NCBI GenBank assembly: GCA_023101725.1
Contig: JALJCO010013652.1
Coordinates: forward strand, 152,501 to 216,500
DNA from: Atherinomorus stipes
Lineage: Eukaryota; Chordata; Actinopteri; Atheriniformes; Atherinidae
Direction: 5' to 3'
Length of the DNA stretch: 64,000 nt
In this document: positions 13,701 through 26,900 of the stretch, piece by piece
Layout: every line of letters starts with the position of its first letter
Position numbering within the stretch: the stretch's first letter is position 1
Notes under the pieces: model-generated
Told to the model about the DNA's origin: nothing
The model's database searches: none
Seen by the model: only the letters and a program-made list of their open reading frames with translations
Made by a program: the position numbers and the translations under genes

Positions 13701-16700
13701 CAACCAGACTGTTGCAAGTTGTGGCCTACAGTGCAGATTGATTTCCGAAGGCAGATTAGCTACAGTAACTAGATGGTAGATACACAGATGACATGGTTGG
13801 CTCAAGAGGTTGATGCGTTGTTAGGTGAGGTCTACAGTGTTTTATGGTTGAGGTTAACTACTTTTCTTACATCAAGAATTTACTACATTTAAGATGCTTT
13901 AGCTTAAACCTGCTCAAAAAAAAAAAAAAAAAATCCTGATGAGAAAATCAATAATAAATATGTTTAACAGTCCAGCTCCACAACTCGGTAAAACAATGTT
14001 CTTGGTCTTTTAGCTTATTCTGAACTGTTTTGTTTCTGTGCTCATCTCTGCATCTGCTCTACTCAGATTTTGAGGTTTATTTTATCAGATAAGATTTTTT
14101 ATTCTTCTCTTGAAAAGCCAAGCATTTAACTTACAAGGTAGTTCAACCTGGTAAGGTTAATTTAATCGATCTCAACAGCTATGATTTGTTCATAATTGTT
14201 CATTACCAGCAAACTCCTAAATAAAGAAAAAAACTTTTTTTTTTTTTTCGAACCCAAAACCTGAAAAATTTGGGGACATTGAAACAGATGGCCGAACTGT
14301 GTCAAACTCTGCCAAAAGAACCACTCTGGAGCCTCGCCTGAACCTTTCTCGTTTTTGGTCGGTTCTGTTTCATTTTATCCGAGCTGGCCTCTGCACACAT
14401 TATGATCACATATTGTACAATGATTTGACAGATTTGGGGCTAAAGCTGCAGAAGGATATTCATACGCACCCTGAAATGGTTGTTCTTTTGTGGGCAAGCA
14501 AGAAACTTCTCATTTGTACTGTCATTTTCATTTTCATTTACTGTTAATTACAGAACTTAACTAATCTCCCTTTACCATAACTCCAGAGGTATTCAAATGA
14601 ACCTTGTGGTTGCAGAGATATACTCATTTCATCAGGGGTCAAATGTAGGCATGTAACGATATAAGAATTTCATGGCACGGTTATTGTGACCAAAATTATC
14701 ACGGTTGTGGATATTATCGCGGTATTGGTGAAATTTTCTGAAAATATTAAAAACGTTCTTATACGCACATTAAAGTCTTTTCACCAAGTTTCAATTAAAA
14801 AAAGTAGTTACAAGTACAATGGACTTTCTTTTGGCACAACATGTAGACATCAAACATATAAATGCATTAAAGATGCTTCTTATGACCATAAGAGGGTTCC
14901 TCGCTTTATGCAATATTGTAGATAAGAACCAAGAGTACTTGTCTTCACATTCAGAACTCAAGACTTGGTCTAGTCTTGCAGATTTCAGAAGAACTGGTCC
15001 AGAAAGGAAAATTTAACTGTTTCATGAACCTTTGTAGAAATCACATGTTCAGATCACAGCAACACTGCCATATTAATTGTGGCAGAAACATTAAATTAAT
15101 ACCATAAATAAATAGATAGGTTTCTTCCCAGCATCCTTAAAAAAAAATCCAAAATACATCCAGTCTTTGGACTTTGTCCTTTTAGAAGAGAAAAGATCTC
15201 CATCGCTTCCATGTGGTGCCCTCTGCCATGTTTTCAGAGGCCAAACATGCAAACTGTGTCTGAGGGACCGCTGCTGCTTTTCCTGTCTATGAGCAGCATC
15301 ACTGTGAGTTTTTCAAAGTTCAATAATCACAGTTTTATGATAATTAAGTCTGAAACTGTTATACTATTTGTCAGGGAATTATATCCCGATTTATCTTTTT
15401 AGCGATTATTGTTACATCCCTAGCCAAATGTAAGCACAGGGCTTAAAGGAACATCTGGGTAGCTTTCCAGATGTTTTCTTTGGAACAAACGCTCAGGTGC
15501 ATCCTTTTAGCATCATGGCTTTTTGGCCAGCAACCACAAGCAACCCTTTAATCCAAGAAAACATCATATTCACTGAACATGCTGACTAATTCATCCTCAA
15601 GCTGAAATTGGTGGTTTCTATGGTGACATTTAAAGTGAGACAAACTGTTTGATGATATGAACAGTAAAAAAGAAAATGTATCTAGTTGAGTTGTTGCCTG
15701 CATGCTGTGCGAAAGCTCAGTAGCTAACAGGTTATTTCAAAGACCTTCCTTTCTTAAGCAAATCAGGTTCTTTTACTTTGTTAACGCTGTTTTTTATGCC
15801 TATAAATTATGAGTATCTCTGCCTGGAGATTTCAGTGTACTGGCAGCACTCTCAGAAACACAGATTCAGACAGTCTGGGTTTCAGACTTAATAAGAACAT
15901 CAGTTTGAAGAGAGGGAGCTGCAGACGGAGGTAATCTAACATAACCAGCACAGCAGTAGTTTTTACATCGTAGTTATGAAAAACCGATTTAGCTATCATG
16001 CTGTTACAGTTTTAATGCTGGAGAAATTCATACATAAAATACTCTACCACTGATACATCAACTCGTAGGCAGTCATGTACAGTATTCTCTTTCACATCAC
16101 CTTTACCTCCATCTTTTTTTTCCCTTCAAGCATGCATGACCAGCTTTCACAGACATCTCATTTGCCATTATGTATCATGAAGACCTTTTACAGTATTTGC
16201 ACTGTAAATTCTAACAAGTTAGTTTACTTGAATATTTAGGAAATCGATTGCTTTGGAAAAAGTGCGTAAACCAGCTTAATGGGCTCTACAGTATGCACGA
16301 CTCCACTACTTCCTGAACTTAAGCTTGTTCCTTTGTTTCCTGTCTGTCATTACTGGACGAACTGATTAAACCAGGTGTGTCTGGCCAGTACTGAGATCAC
16401 ACACACCTGGATTAATCAGTTCGACCAGTAATGAAAGACAGGAAACAAAGGAGCTACCTTAAGTTCAGGGAGTAGTGGAGTCGTGCATAGAGCCCATTGT
16501 GGAAAGGATTGTGATATTCTTTTTTTTGAGTAAGCTGTACTTTTTGGTAAAGTTGTGATCATTTAATATATCTCATGAAAGTAAAATTTAAATCAAGCTG
16601 TTACAACTTTAATACTTGAGTCACAAGAACTTTATAAATTCTGCCAAAATATGTGGGCATTACTTGAAAGCTATTATACACTCAAGCAAAGGCAAGGGTG

Positions 16701-19700
16701 CTCAAGGTGGGGTCCATCAATCACCTACAGTATCAATACAATTATGTCCCGATCGGGTTTTTTTTGCCCCAGAGTCCGAGTCATTTATTTTTGAGAAGCT
16801 GCCGATACCGAGTCCCAATCCAATACTTCTATAATACAATAAAAATTTCAGAGAAAAGACAGTGTTTCCCCAACAAAAATTTTGTGGCCGGGGTGATACC
16901 ACTGGTCGGGGAAGGGGTGTCATGTCATATCAATTCACTGAGTATAAATGATAGTCTACACCACCCTTTCCCAAACTGTGGGGTACTAGTAAAAACAAAT
17001 ATGCTAAAATAAATCATAATGTGTTATGGATACCAAAATTAATGTTCTAATACAGGGAAATTAATCTGTGAAGTTGACACATTTATTTTCTATACAACTG
17101 CATTATAACTAATGCCATATTGAAAATCGGTATACGGCATTTTCTCGTTAAAAGAAGCTGATTTTGCGATTGTAAGTGTTTTGATGAAATGGTTAACTGA
17201 ATCCACAAAAAAAAAAAAAAAATCCTCATTAATTATGAAGTTTATGATATCTTTAAAGGGCCCATCTTCTCCATATTGATTTTTCTAAGTGCTCAAAATG
17301 TATTCTGTGGTGTTTTAACTTACAAAAAGAGACTAAAAATGCCCAGAAAAACTACTTCGTAGTTATTAAGAGTCTTTAAGACTTTTAAATGAAGCATTTT
17401 TTACGATCAGCCTTACTTTCGTTTTTTTATTCAATCAGTCAATCCAGTCTGGAACACTGTCCACTTCCACGGTTTTGTTCCAGCCCTTGTGGCGTTTCAG
17501 CTTGCACCGAGGATATCAGAGGCGCCACTTTCCTGCACAATGTGTCCATGTGCAGAGCAGATGGCCGGCTTTTGCTGCAGGTTGTAATGCAGCTTCAGTT
17601 TAGAAATGTTGACACCCATGTGAAATATTTTCATCCTGAAGACGTGGCACTAACAATGTAGCTGTAGCGACCTGCTGCTGCTGAGTCAATGTAAAGGAAA
17701 CAAATCCGATCCCTGATAAGGATGTAATAGCCGATTCCGATCACGTCTTAAAACCACACGATCGGCCCCAGTTTCCAATCACATGATGCGATCAGGACAT
17801 CCCTAAATACAATTCTAATATAAGTCAACTATAAAGCACATTAGTCAAATTCATGAAGCATCTTAGCAGCAGTTACTCAGCACTACACCTCCTTCTATGT
17901 GTGTTAGGATGTACACCTAGTTTCACCAAGCATGAATCTGAGTCATCATGTAAAGTAGACGACGGGGAGGAAATCATTTGATTAGATGGACATTTAACTC
18001 ATGGTGCAGAACAGAACAGATGGTGCCACAAAGCATGATGGGAAATGTGTAAATAAGCTCATCTATCAGAAACAGGTTTGTGCAGGTGTTGTAAACACCC
18101 AGAAAAATCATGTACGTAATACTTGATTAGACAAGTATGCGAGTAATTAGTACAGAAAACTATGTGAGAAAGTAAATTTGAAAAACGAGCATGAATAAAG
18201 TTTAATGCACCAATTATCTTTAGTCAGGACATTGCGTTTACAGTGTGTGGTGAAACAAGGCTGGGTGAGAGTATTCAAGGTAAAACTCAGCTGGGTGATG
18301 GGCAGATAAATGCACACCAGATTAAGCAACATTAGCTATCTGAAGGTATGGGGCTCAACTTTTATTAGATAAAAATGTGAGTTAGCTGATGATGGCTCTT
18401 ATAGGAAGTTAGTGTTCCTTTAATGAGTTAATAATCAAAAGTAATCTGCTTTTGTTTCCTTGTACTTGTAATCAAAGATTGACTCTGGCTGTTATCACTG
18501 TCAACTATGTGCAATTAGCAAACCCGAAAACTTGACCAGTGTAGGAACTGCAGAGAATCAGTTTCCATCCCTTTATAAAGCCCAGATGTATTTTGCACTC
18601 TTCCCACAGACTGATTATAATTTTAAGATTGCATATTATGCATTGCATGGGCAGTACAGGCCACTTTTTCCTGAACAAGCAGCAGTCCCCCTTCTCCACA
18701 GAGGGTATGCTGCTGATGCCAAGAGCTTTATTCAGGAGCTTGTAATCCTGCTTCAATCAGCTCCTTTTCCTTTCTGTGTAAAGATAAGCCCACCATTTAT
18801 GGCCCCCACTGCACTCCCGCACCCCGCTCTAATTAATATGCAGCAGATAAGTACTTGTCTGACAAAATTCATTCGTTTGACCTTCTAGGTTTTACACTAA
18901 ACTGTTTGCCGTCGCTGCAAGTTCACCACAAGTTGAGAGTTTGCTGGAGTTTCTGCAGCAAGATGGGGCTTTCACGTCTCTCACAGAGGTTTAATTTGGA
19001 CACTCGGTTTCTCTCTCTCACTCTCTCAAATTGTCTTCTGACTTTCATTCAGCAGTCTCTGTTTCTTAATTGACCCTAATTGCTTAATTACAATTTCAAA
19101 TGAACAATTCTGGAGGTCAGAGCGGGTTGTTAATTGAAGCATCAATCACTGTGGTGGGGCCTTTAAAATCGTCTCAGTTTGATTGACAGGGCATTAACTG
19201 AGCAATGTAGTAAGCATGGACATGACATTGTCGGCGCTCCATGGCTGTTACTGCCGATCATCTGGTGTCCTTCAAGGAGACCTTCACAGCTTCACGCGGA
19301 GGCCATCAGGATGAGAACCAGTGTCGTATGAAGACGTTTGAGGTGCTGAACCCGGTTTGTGCTCTCTGTGGTTGAGTGGGTTTCTTCTAGATCAGGGATG
19401 GGCAGTCCTGGTCCTCGTGGGCCACTGTCCCGCAGGTTTTAGATATTTCCCTTTTTAAACACACCTCATTAAAGAAGGTCATTGTGCAGAACTTGACAGG
19501 CTTTTAGATCCATGTTATTGAATCAGGTGCGTTAGAGAGAAACGTCTAAAACCTGCATGACTGTGGCCCTCGAGGACAAGGACTGCCCATCCCTGATCTA
19601 GATAATCCTCTCATGTTATGAACACATACCGTGTCTATGTCAGATGGCTGTACTGGTCTCGTATGATCCCTGAACTCAGACGGCTCTTTGATGGTAGATT

Positions 19701-22700
19701 AGTTTCCTGTATGATTCACGGGCCTAAAGCATCCAGAAATTGCTTTCAGAAATTTCTGGATGCTTTAGTGTACTTTTGGTCCTAAGCTCTTTGTGGTTTA
19801 GGTGCAGTTTGAATAAGTCTTTTAGTCTTCTTTTAAATGTGAAGCCATGTTTTGGGAAAGGTCCTTCCAACTGTCATGATGCTGTAACACAAAGACCCAC
19901 CACTTTCATAATTAGTGATGTATTCAAGTATTCATTTGTTTGATGGTAACTGAGCTGTTCTGTTCTCTTTATTATTATTATTATTATTTTAGTTTTCAGG
20001 TCATTTGGCTAAAACAATATTGGCTTTGGATGTTGACTGACTCATACTTCATGGCTGTGGTTTTCTTTTAGCTCATAAACCTTCCAGAAATGTCAGGTCT
20101 TGTTGAAAGGCCTTTTTAATTATACTCAAACTAGAACTAATCATGCATTCCAGTTGTATTGTAACTCATTTTTTCTGAGGTAACTTTGGGCGGAAGTGGC
20201 ATTGTGAACTCGTTTTTCCGAGCTGTGAGCTCGTAACTTGCACAGGATCCCGAGATTGTACATTTAAAGATGGCTGCATCCACCATGTTGTGTTTATTAC
20301 ACTTCTATGTAAAGATATTTTCTGTTCATAAGTTTGTTGTGTAAACAACACTGAGTTGTTGTAATTGAATTTGACTTTCTCACAGCAGCCTTTTTTTCTT
20401 TAAAACACTGCGTGAATATGTGTTGTTTATTAAACACACACACTAAAATTGGCTGCTGTTGTCACGGTGATATTGTTATGACGTCTGTGTTATTTTTTCT
20501 AGCTTGTACTAAAAACAGACTGTTTTGAAGACGTCTGTATATTTTCTCCAGGAGATGCACCTGGTATGGCAAATACCTGGTAATGATGTCACCATCTCGT
20601 GTCCGCTCGGAATCCCGAGACAACTGGAACGCAGCATAAAACTCCTCCTTTCATCATTAAGCACTGTGGAAATTAAAGTTAAGGTGACTCTGAACTGGCC
20701 GACATTTACCCCAGCGTCCATGGAGGCAACTGTGGGTTAATGTGTCCACTACACCTTGTCTGCTGCATCCTATCCAGCCTCCCCTGTCTCCTCCTACTTC
20801 TAACCCCCCCCCCCTCCAAGTGATTATTAGGCTGGTTTCCCTCATCAAAATCCTGTCTGCTTGGTTCTTGCTCTTTCCACTCCCTCGACCCTCCTTCTCT
20901 GAGTGATAAACCTGGATCACACCACCTTGATCCTTTCAACCCCCTCATCTCCCTCCCTCCTCTTCTTCTTTACCCCTCCTCCTTTTTATTTTCATTCTTT
21001 ATTTAACTCTCCCTTTTTGTCTTGCCGTATATTTCTCCCTCTGTCTACCTCACATCACCACCACTGCTCACTTGGCTGCGTTTAGCTTTTTTCCTCTCTT
21101 GTCCTGTTTTTCTTTTGTTTTTCTGTTGTTTCTCCCCCTCGAACACCTCCCACCCCTCTCCTTACCCAACCCCACCATCTCCTGCTGCTGTTTCTCTCCT
21201 CTGGGGCTCCATCCATCAGGTTGTCGGGGGCTGCTAGCGGCCGACTCCCAGCCACCATATTTCACCGCCAGCCAGCCAAGCAGCTGACAGCACAGCCACC
21301 GCCAGGAAATTGCTTTGGCTGTGAGCGGAATTTCAAACACAGCCACACTGCGTCGCCTGGGCCGCCCAAGCACCGCTTCCCTCTTTCTGTCTCTTTCCTG
21401 CCAATCTCTCTGCACACATCTCTATGCTTCTCTCTATCTCTCTTTTTCTTTCTCCCATTTTCTCCTTCTCTTTGTTTGTCTTTATGTACTTATTCTCACT
21501 CCTTGTTGCTCAACTCCGTTTTTTTCTTGTTGCTCTTCCCTACATCCTCCTCTCATACACACAACCGCACACATCGCTTTCTCTTTTGTCTCCATGTTCT
21601 TCCTTTTCCTTTCCTCCATCCCTTCTTTTCCTACTATATCTCCCTCTCCTTTTCCATCCTTCCATTCCTCCCTTCTACTCCTCCTCTTTATGACCCACAG
21701 GGAACAAGGTGTGGTGCTGAATCTTTAATGAGCAGAGGGAAGTAGATAAAGAAGGAGAAGAAGAGCAGAAGGATAAAACCAGGATCGGGGAGTGAAGTGA
21801 TAAGATAGAGAGAGGAGGCAAAGAGGAGGGATGCTGGTGGGTGTTGCTTCGTAGTTAAGGGTCAGACGGTGTGGGTGTGCGTGTGGGTCGAGGTGGTTGT
21901 GTGGGGGCTTGTGTGCCTGCCCTTGTCAAAGTCAGTTTAAGACTGCTGAAGTGGGAGCGTTTCTGCCAAGTGAGGTCACCTTTGCTCACCTTTGCTTCCT
22001 TCTTTGTTTTGGTTTATGATTGGGATTGAAAACAGACCTAGCTGTGGCAAAATCAGCATTTATCTAAACACCTGCGTGGAGTTGGAAATAGTAACGGGAC
22101 CATCCCCAAGTTACATCAAAGAAAAATAAGATGCCCCCCATTTCACATAAGTAAAATTTTACTTTCACAAAAGTTTTCCTGGCATCTAAAAAGACTGTGA
22201 GGGTACATCACACCATGTAGGATGCAGGATGGGAACCCCCTTTTGAAAGGAAAACTCTCCCATTACCTCCATTTATAACCATTTTGTCACCTGGTTAAAT
22301 TTTGCTCCTGCTTGGCTAAAAATGTTTAAATCTACTATTGAAGGAAGTGACAGAGAAAGAAGATGGACTTAGTTTGTAGGGAGTAACTGAATGAATGTAA
22401 AATCTGCTCATTAACAAGCTATATTGTGCTGAACTCCGGTTATCTCTGACCCCCATTTCTTAGTGAATTACAGCATTTCCAAATACATTCATCAATGTGT
22501 TAACTTAATAAAATCAGTGGGTGGTTTGATGAATCGCTGCACTGACAATAAAGATGCTTTTTCTAAAACTCATCAGTTGAACAGGGTTATGATGACTAGA
22601 AACAGAATGGGATGCGATTTCAGAGGCTGTTACTCATGTATGAGCATAAAAAGACTCAGTTAAAACTCAGATTTTCTGGATATAAAGACAGCATCAAAGC

Positions 22701-23954
22701 AAACGAAAATAAATCTATGTCATACAGTAAACCTATCAGATTTCTTGTTATCCTACAAAGATAGATTTGTCTTTATTATTTGATTTAAAAAAAAGGTTGC
22801 TTCAATCAACAATATATTTCTAATTAAAAACACCCTTCACTTCAATCAAAAAAACCTCTTCAATCAAAGAAAAGTCTTTAAATACAAAAATAAAGTTGAG
22901 ACTTGACTACAAGTCAACTTTAGCAAAACTGCGGCAACAAGTTCAGAATTCATTTAATCTGATATCATCTTTAAAGACACAAAACATAACTTTTAGACTT
23001 TAAAAATATGGATTTCTGACTCGTTTTGATGGCACACCAACATTCATTATGCGCATTTTTGAGCCGTCACTGTCCAGCAGTGTCCCGAGGCTCAGAAACT
23101 GCACTATGTAAGTTTTGTATCCAGGTCGGGGCCGTGACATTGCAGCTGACTATTGGTTGCGCACCATGTCACTTACTAGCAAACAGATATGAACCAGATA
23201 TGAACACAGCGGGTGTTTTGAACGCACATCATGTCGGATTCCACAAAGACACACAAGGAAGCATTACCGAAGGAAGAGAGGAAAAGAAAGAGAGGAAGGG
23301 ACAGAACAAGAGTGAAGATAAGACTGTCTTTTACGGGTGGGAGTGAGCTCACAGTACAGGTACGATGCAAGATGGATGCTAGTTTAGCCGTCGATAGGGG
23401 GCGCGTCACTGAGAAAACTGCTAAAAGTTCCGTAGTGGGTCTTTAAGTCGCTTCCTTTCTTGCAGCAATTATAACGTCACCTACAAATCCACATTTTAAT
23501 CACTGTGTAACTGATGTAACTATAATCTGCAAAAATCAATGTAATTTTGTTTTTCTTACTTCCAAATTTTTCACTGCATTTCTTTTATAAATGCCATCAG
23601 TGTTTTCAGAGACCAGAGCAGCGTGAATACACTTTTACTTTTTACCAACTTAAAAATAAGACAAACAGGCAGTAGTTTTCTAACAATCCTGGACCACAAC
23701 ACTTTTAATTTGAATAAAAATGAAAACCCTGGTAATCCTGTACTTATTTGTTTCCTGCATCTCTCGCCGCAATTCTTACTTCTTCCATTTTCCTCTATGA
23801 GATGCTTTTTCCTTTCCACTTTTAATGTGTTGCCTCCATCGAATTCAGGACACAACTTGCTACCATGTGCATGCATGTTGCCATTTACAAAAAGTTACAG
23901 ACAAAAGGTAAAGAATATGTCATGCTTTTGTATCTCAAGAAATGTTTTCGTGTA

Positions 23955-23994
<40 letters not shown>

Positions 23995-26900
23995 CTGAGG
24001 TCTTGCAGAGTCAAACAAGAGTCACAGATCTTATCAAATCCATTTTACAGAGTGTACCAGAAAGAAAAGACATTACACGCTCAATATGAAGTCAATATTA
24101 ACCTGATAGATAAGTTGGGTGTATGTGATGAATCAGGGACGTCCACAGGAGACTGTGTGTATTTATACGATATTCCTCTCAGCTCCCCAGTACATGAATG
24201 TACTTACGCTGTGCCCTTCAGAAGGACAGCTTGATTGAAGTTATGTGTGGGTGGTTGGCTCCTTTCAGGTATGACTGTATTCTCAGCCCGTACTGTCTGG
24301 AGGTTTTGTTGTCGTCCCATGGGTCAAAGCCTTTCTTCAACATAGTCTCCGCAAACCAAAGACAGGTCCATCTTTAGTCCTAGCAGGGAATATCTGCTGT
24401 GGTTTGTTGCTCGCTGTCAGGAAACTATCCCATCTAACCTGCTGTCTCTTTTTTAATCTTTTGTTTCCCTCTTCTTTTTCTTTTTTTTCCTCCATCAGAG
24501 GGTTAGTTTGGAGTTCTACATTGACGTCCACGCCCACTCCACAATGCTTAATGGCTTCATGTATGGAAACGTGTTTGAAGATGAGGAGCGCGTCCAGAGA
24601 CAGGCTGTTTTTCCCAGACTGCTGTGCCAAAATGCACCAGACTTCTCCTTTGTAAGTCAAACTAACAGACACACAGTCACCAGGGAGGTGGGCTCGGGAC
24701 CAGAACTTCTCCAGCGTTGGTCGTAGAGTTAGCTCAAGAAGAGAGCATGAAACAGTGTGATCTCAGCAAGTACTGATGAAGTGTTGTTCAGTGAGGCACT
24801 GAATTGCCAGCTGCTGCACTCGTATAGCAGACACTTGAGAACATGGGTCGGGCTGGGTACCTGTGAAGTATGCACTGCATCAGAGTTGATCTGGGAAAAA
24901 AAAAACAGCTCGGACATATTACATGCCTGAATTAATTAGCAATAGGTTTCACACCCAGCAGGCTTCAGTAAAAATGTAAACAGATACGCAAGATGTCAAG
25001 TTACTTAAGGAGACGGCAATGGATGAAAAAAAGAAAAACAATAAAAAAGTCATTTTAACTCAATAGAAGAGGAGTAGAGAGGAGTTATGCATGAATAAAC
25101 TTAAAAAGCACCACATGATACAGACTAATGGAAATATGATGTTATAGTTTATCTGTGCGTAGATATTAAATATGCACAATTCTGTATTAGGTATGCAACA
25201 TTTCTGCATGTCAAAAAAGCAGCAGTGGTGGCTGGTAGATATCCTAAAGATGTAATAATAGGAAAATAAATAATGCATGAGTATCTACACTCTCACTCCA
25301 GAAGTATCTTTTAAATTAAATTGTCAATATCAAGATCAGAAACTTGTGGGAAAAATGTAATTTGCATATAAACATTAATATGAATGTATATGTGTTTTTA
25401 CGTCCTTTTAGACCTAGTTTATTATTTTTCTTATCTGTCCACTCATAATTCTCAACAATGACAAAGCAAAACTATATTTTTATCAAATCAAATGTTTTTT
25501 TTAAATCAAAAACAAAGGACTGATTTTCTCATTGACATAAACCCTTTAAGTGCTTTTGGCATCCTCAGACCCTCTTGAAATGGATTCCTGTCAACTTGGC
25601 AGACTTTCTCACATTTCCAACATTCTTCATTGGAAAAAGTATCCAAATTCTACCAGATTTCTTTGACCAGCACCATCAACAGTGAGATTTTGGTTGGGTA
25701 GCTTCAGGGTTTTCCTGAAGCCGTTTTTAGGCTGTTGTCTTCCCTCCATCCTGAACTCTAGAGCCTAAGATCATATGATTCCTTTACATTTTTTCTCCAT
25801 CTTCCATTCTCTCCCTCCTGACTGGTCTCCTTGTGTAATGGAAAAACATGCCCATGGCCTTCACGTATGATATTAGGAAGCAAACTGATAATGCTGTGAT
25901 TTCATCCACACACCCTTTTAGTAATTGTGGTAAAATATTTCAATATTTGTGTTTTCAGATGAGAAGATGTCACTTCTTATTCAAACTTTTTGCAAACTGT
26001 CAGAGAACATAATGCATCTTAACATTTAATGTCTCAGACGCTCACTATGTAAGAGACATTAGGTAGATTCTGGTATTGATGTTTGGATGTTTGGTGTGGG
26101 TCGTCCTAAATGCAAACTGCTCTGTCTTGGAGCCAGAATGACACAACCCTCCCAAAAACAAACAAACAAACAAACAAAAAGGACATAAAAATGTTAAAAA
26201 TAAAGAAAAATGTTATGATTACACATTGGATGTTTAATGTGTTTTTAAATTTAATTTATGTAAAATTCAAATACTGCAAAACCTCCTCTTATACTCCATA
26301 TCTTTACCTTTTCATCAACATTTCTGCCAACTTCCTGGCTTAAACTTTACTTTCTTTGACCAACTGTGAGACCTTATATAGACAGAAATGTTCTTTCGCT
26401 GATTACATCCAGTTAATTCAATTAGACACAGGTGGACTCTAATCAAGTTCTAGGAGCATCTCAAGGATCACTCAAAGCGGTGGGATGGACCAGAACTTAA
26501 TTGCGGATGTCGTAACAGGCTGAGTCTCTTTATGTAGATGGGATTTCATTCTTTCATTTCTAAGAAGTTAACAAAACTCTCCAGCTCTTTGTTTCTGTTT
26601 TGTTTTCGTAGAGAATTGTTTGGAGATTGATTAGAAAATATAAGATCTGGCCGTAGAAAACTTGAAAGGTCCAGAAAACTCCAAATATGATCTGTATGAG
26701 CAGGCTTTCTGCTAAAGGTGGCTGAAAATGGGTTTTAGACAAGAGGATTGTAAACTCCTTCACTCAGTCTTACTTAGAGAACCTTTTCAATGAAATGCAT
26801 TAAGCACTACTTTCTCGTTTCACTTCTGCTGACCTTCGTTTACTCAGTGACGGTGGCATTTCATAACAGAGCCACTTATACACATGATAAAGTATAACCT

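Noticed and set aside
20903..21745. Several overlapping ORFs up to 174 codons on the + strand
   Set aside because: They are Ser/Leu/Phe/Pro-rich in three frames at once, as expected of a pyrimidine-rich tract. No domain, no splice logic.
23623..24234. 203-codon ORF across the (TG)15 repeat
   Set aside because: The frame includes translated microsatellite (VCVCVCVC) and unrelated intron sequence; chance ORF.
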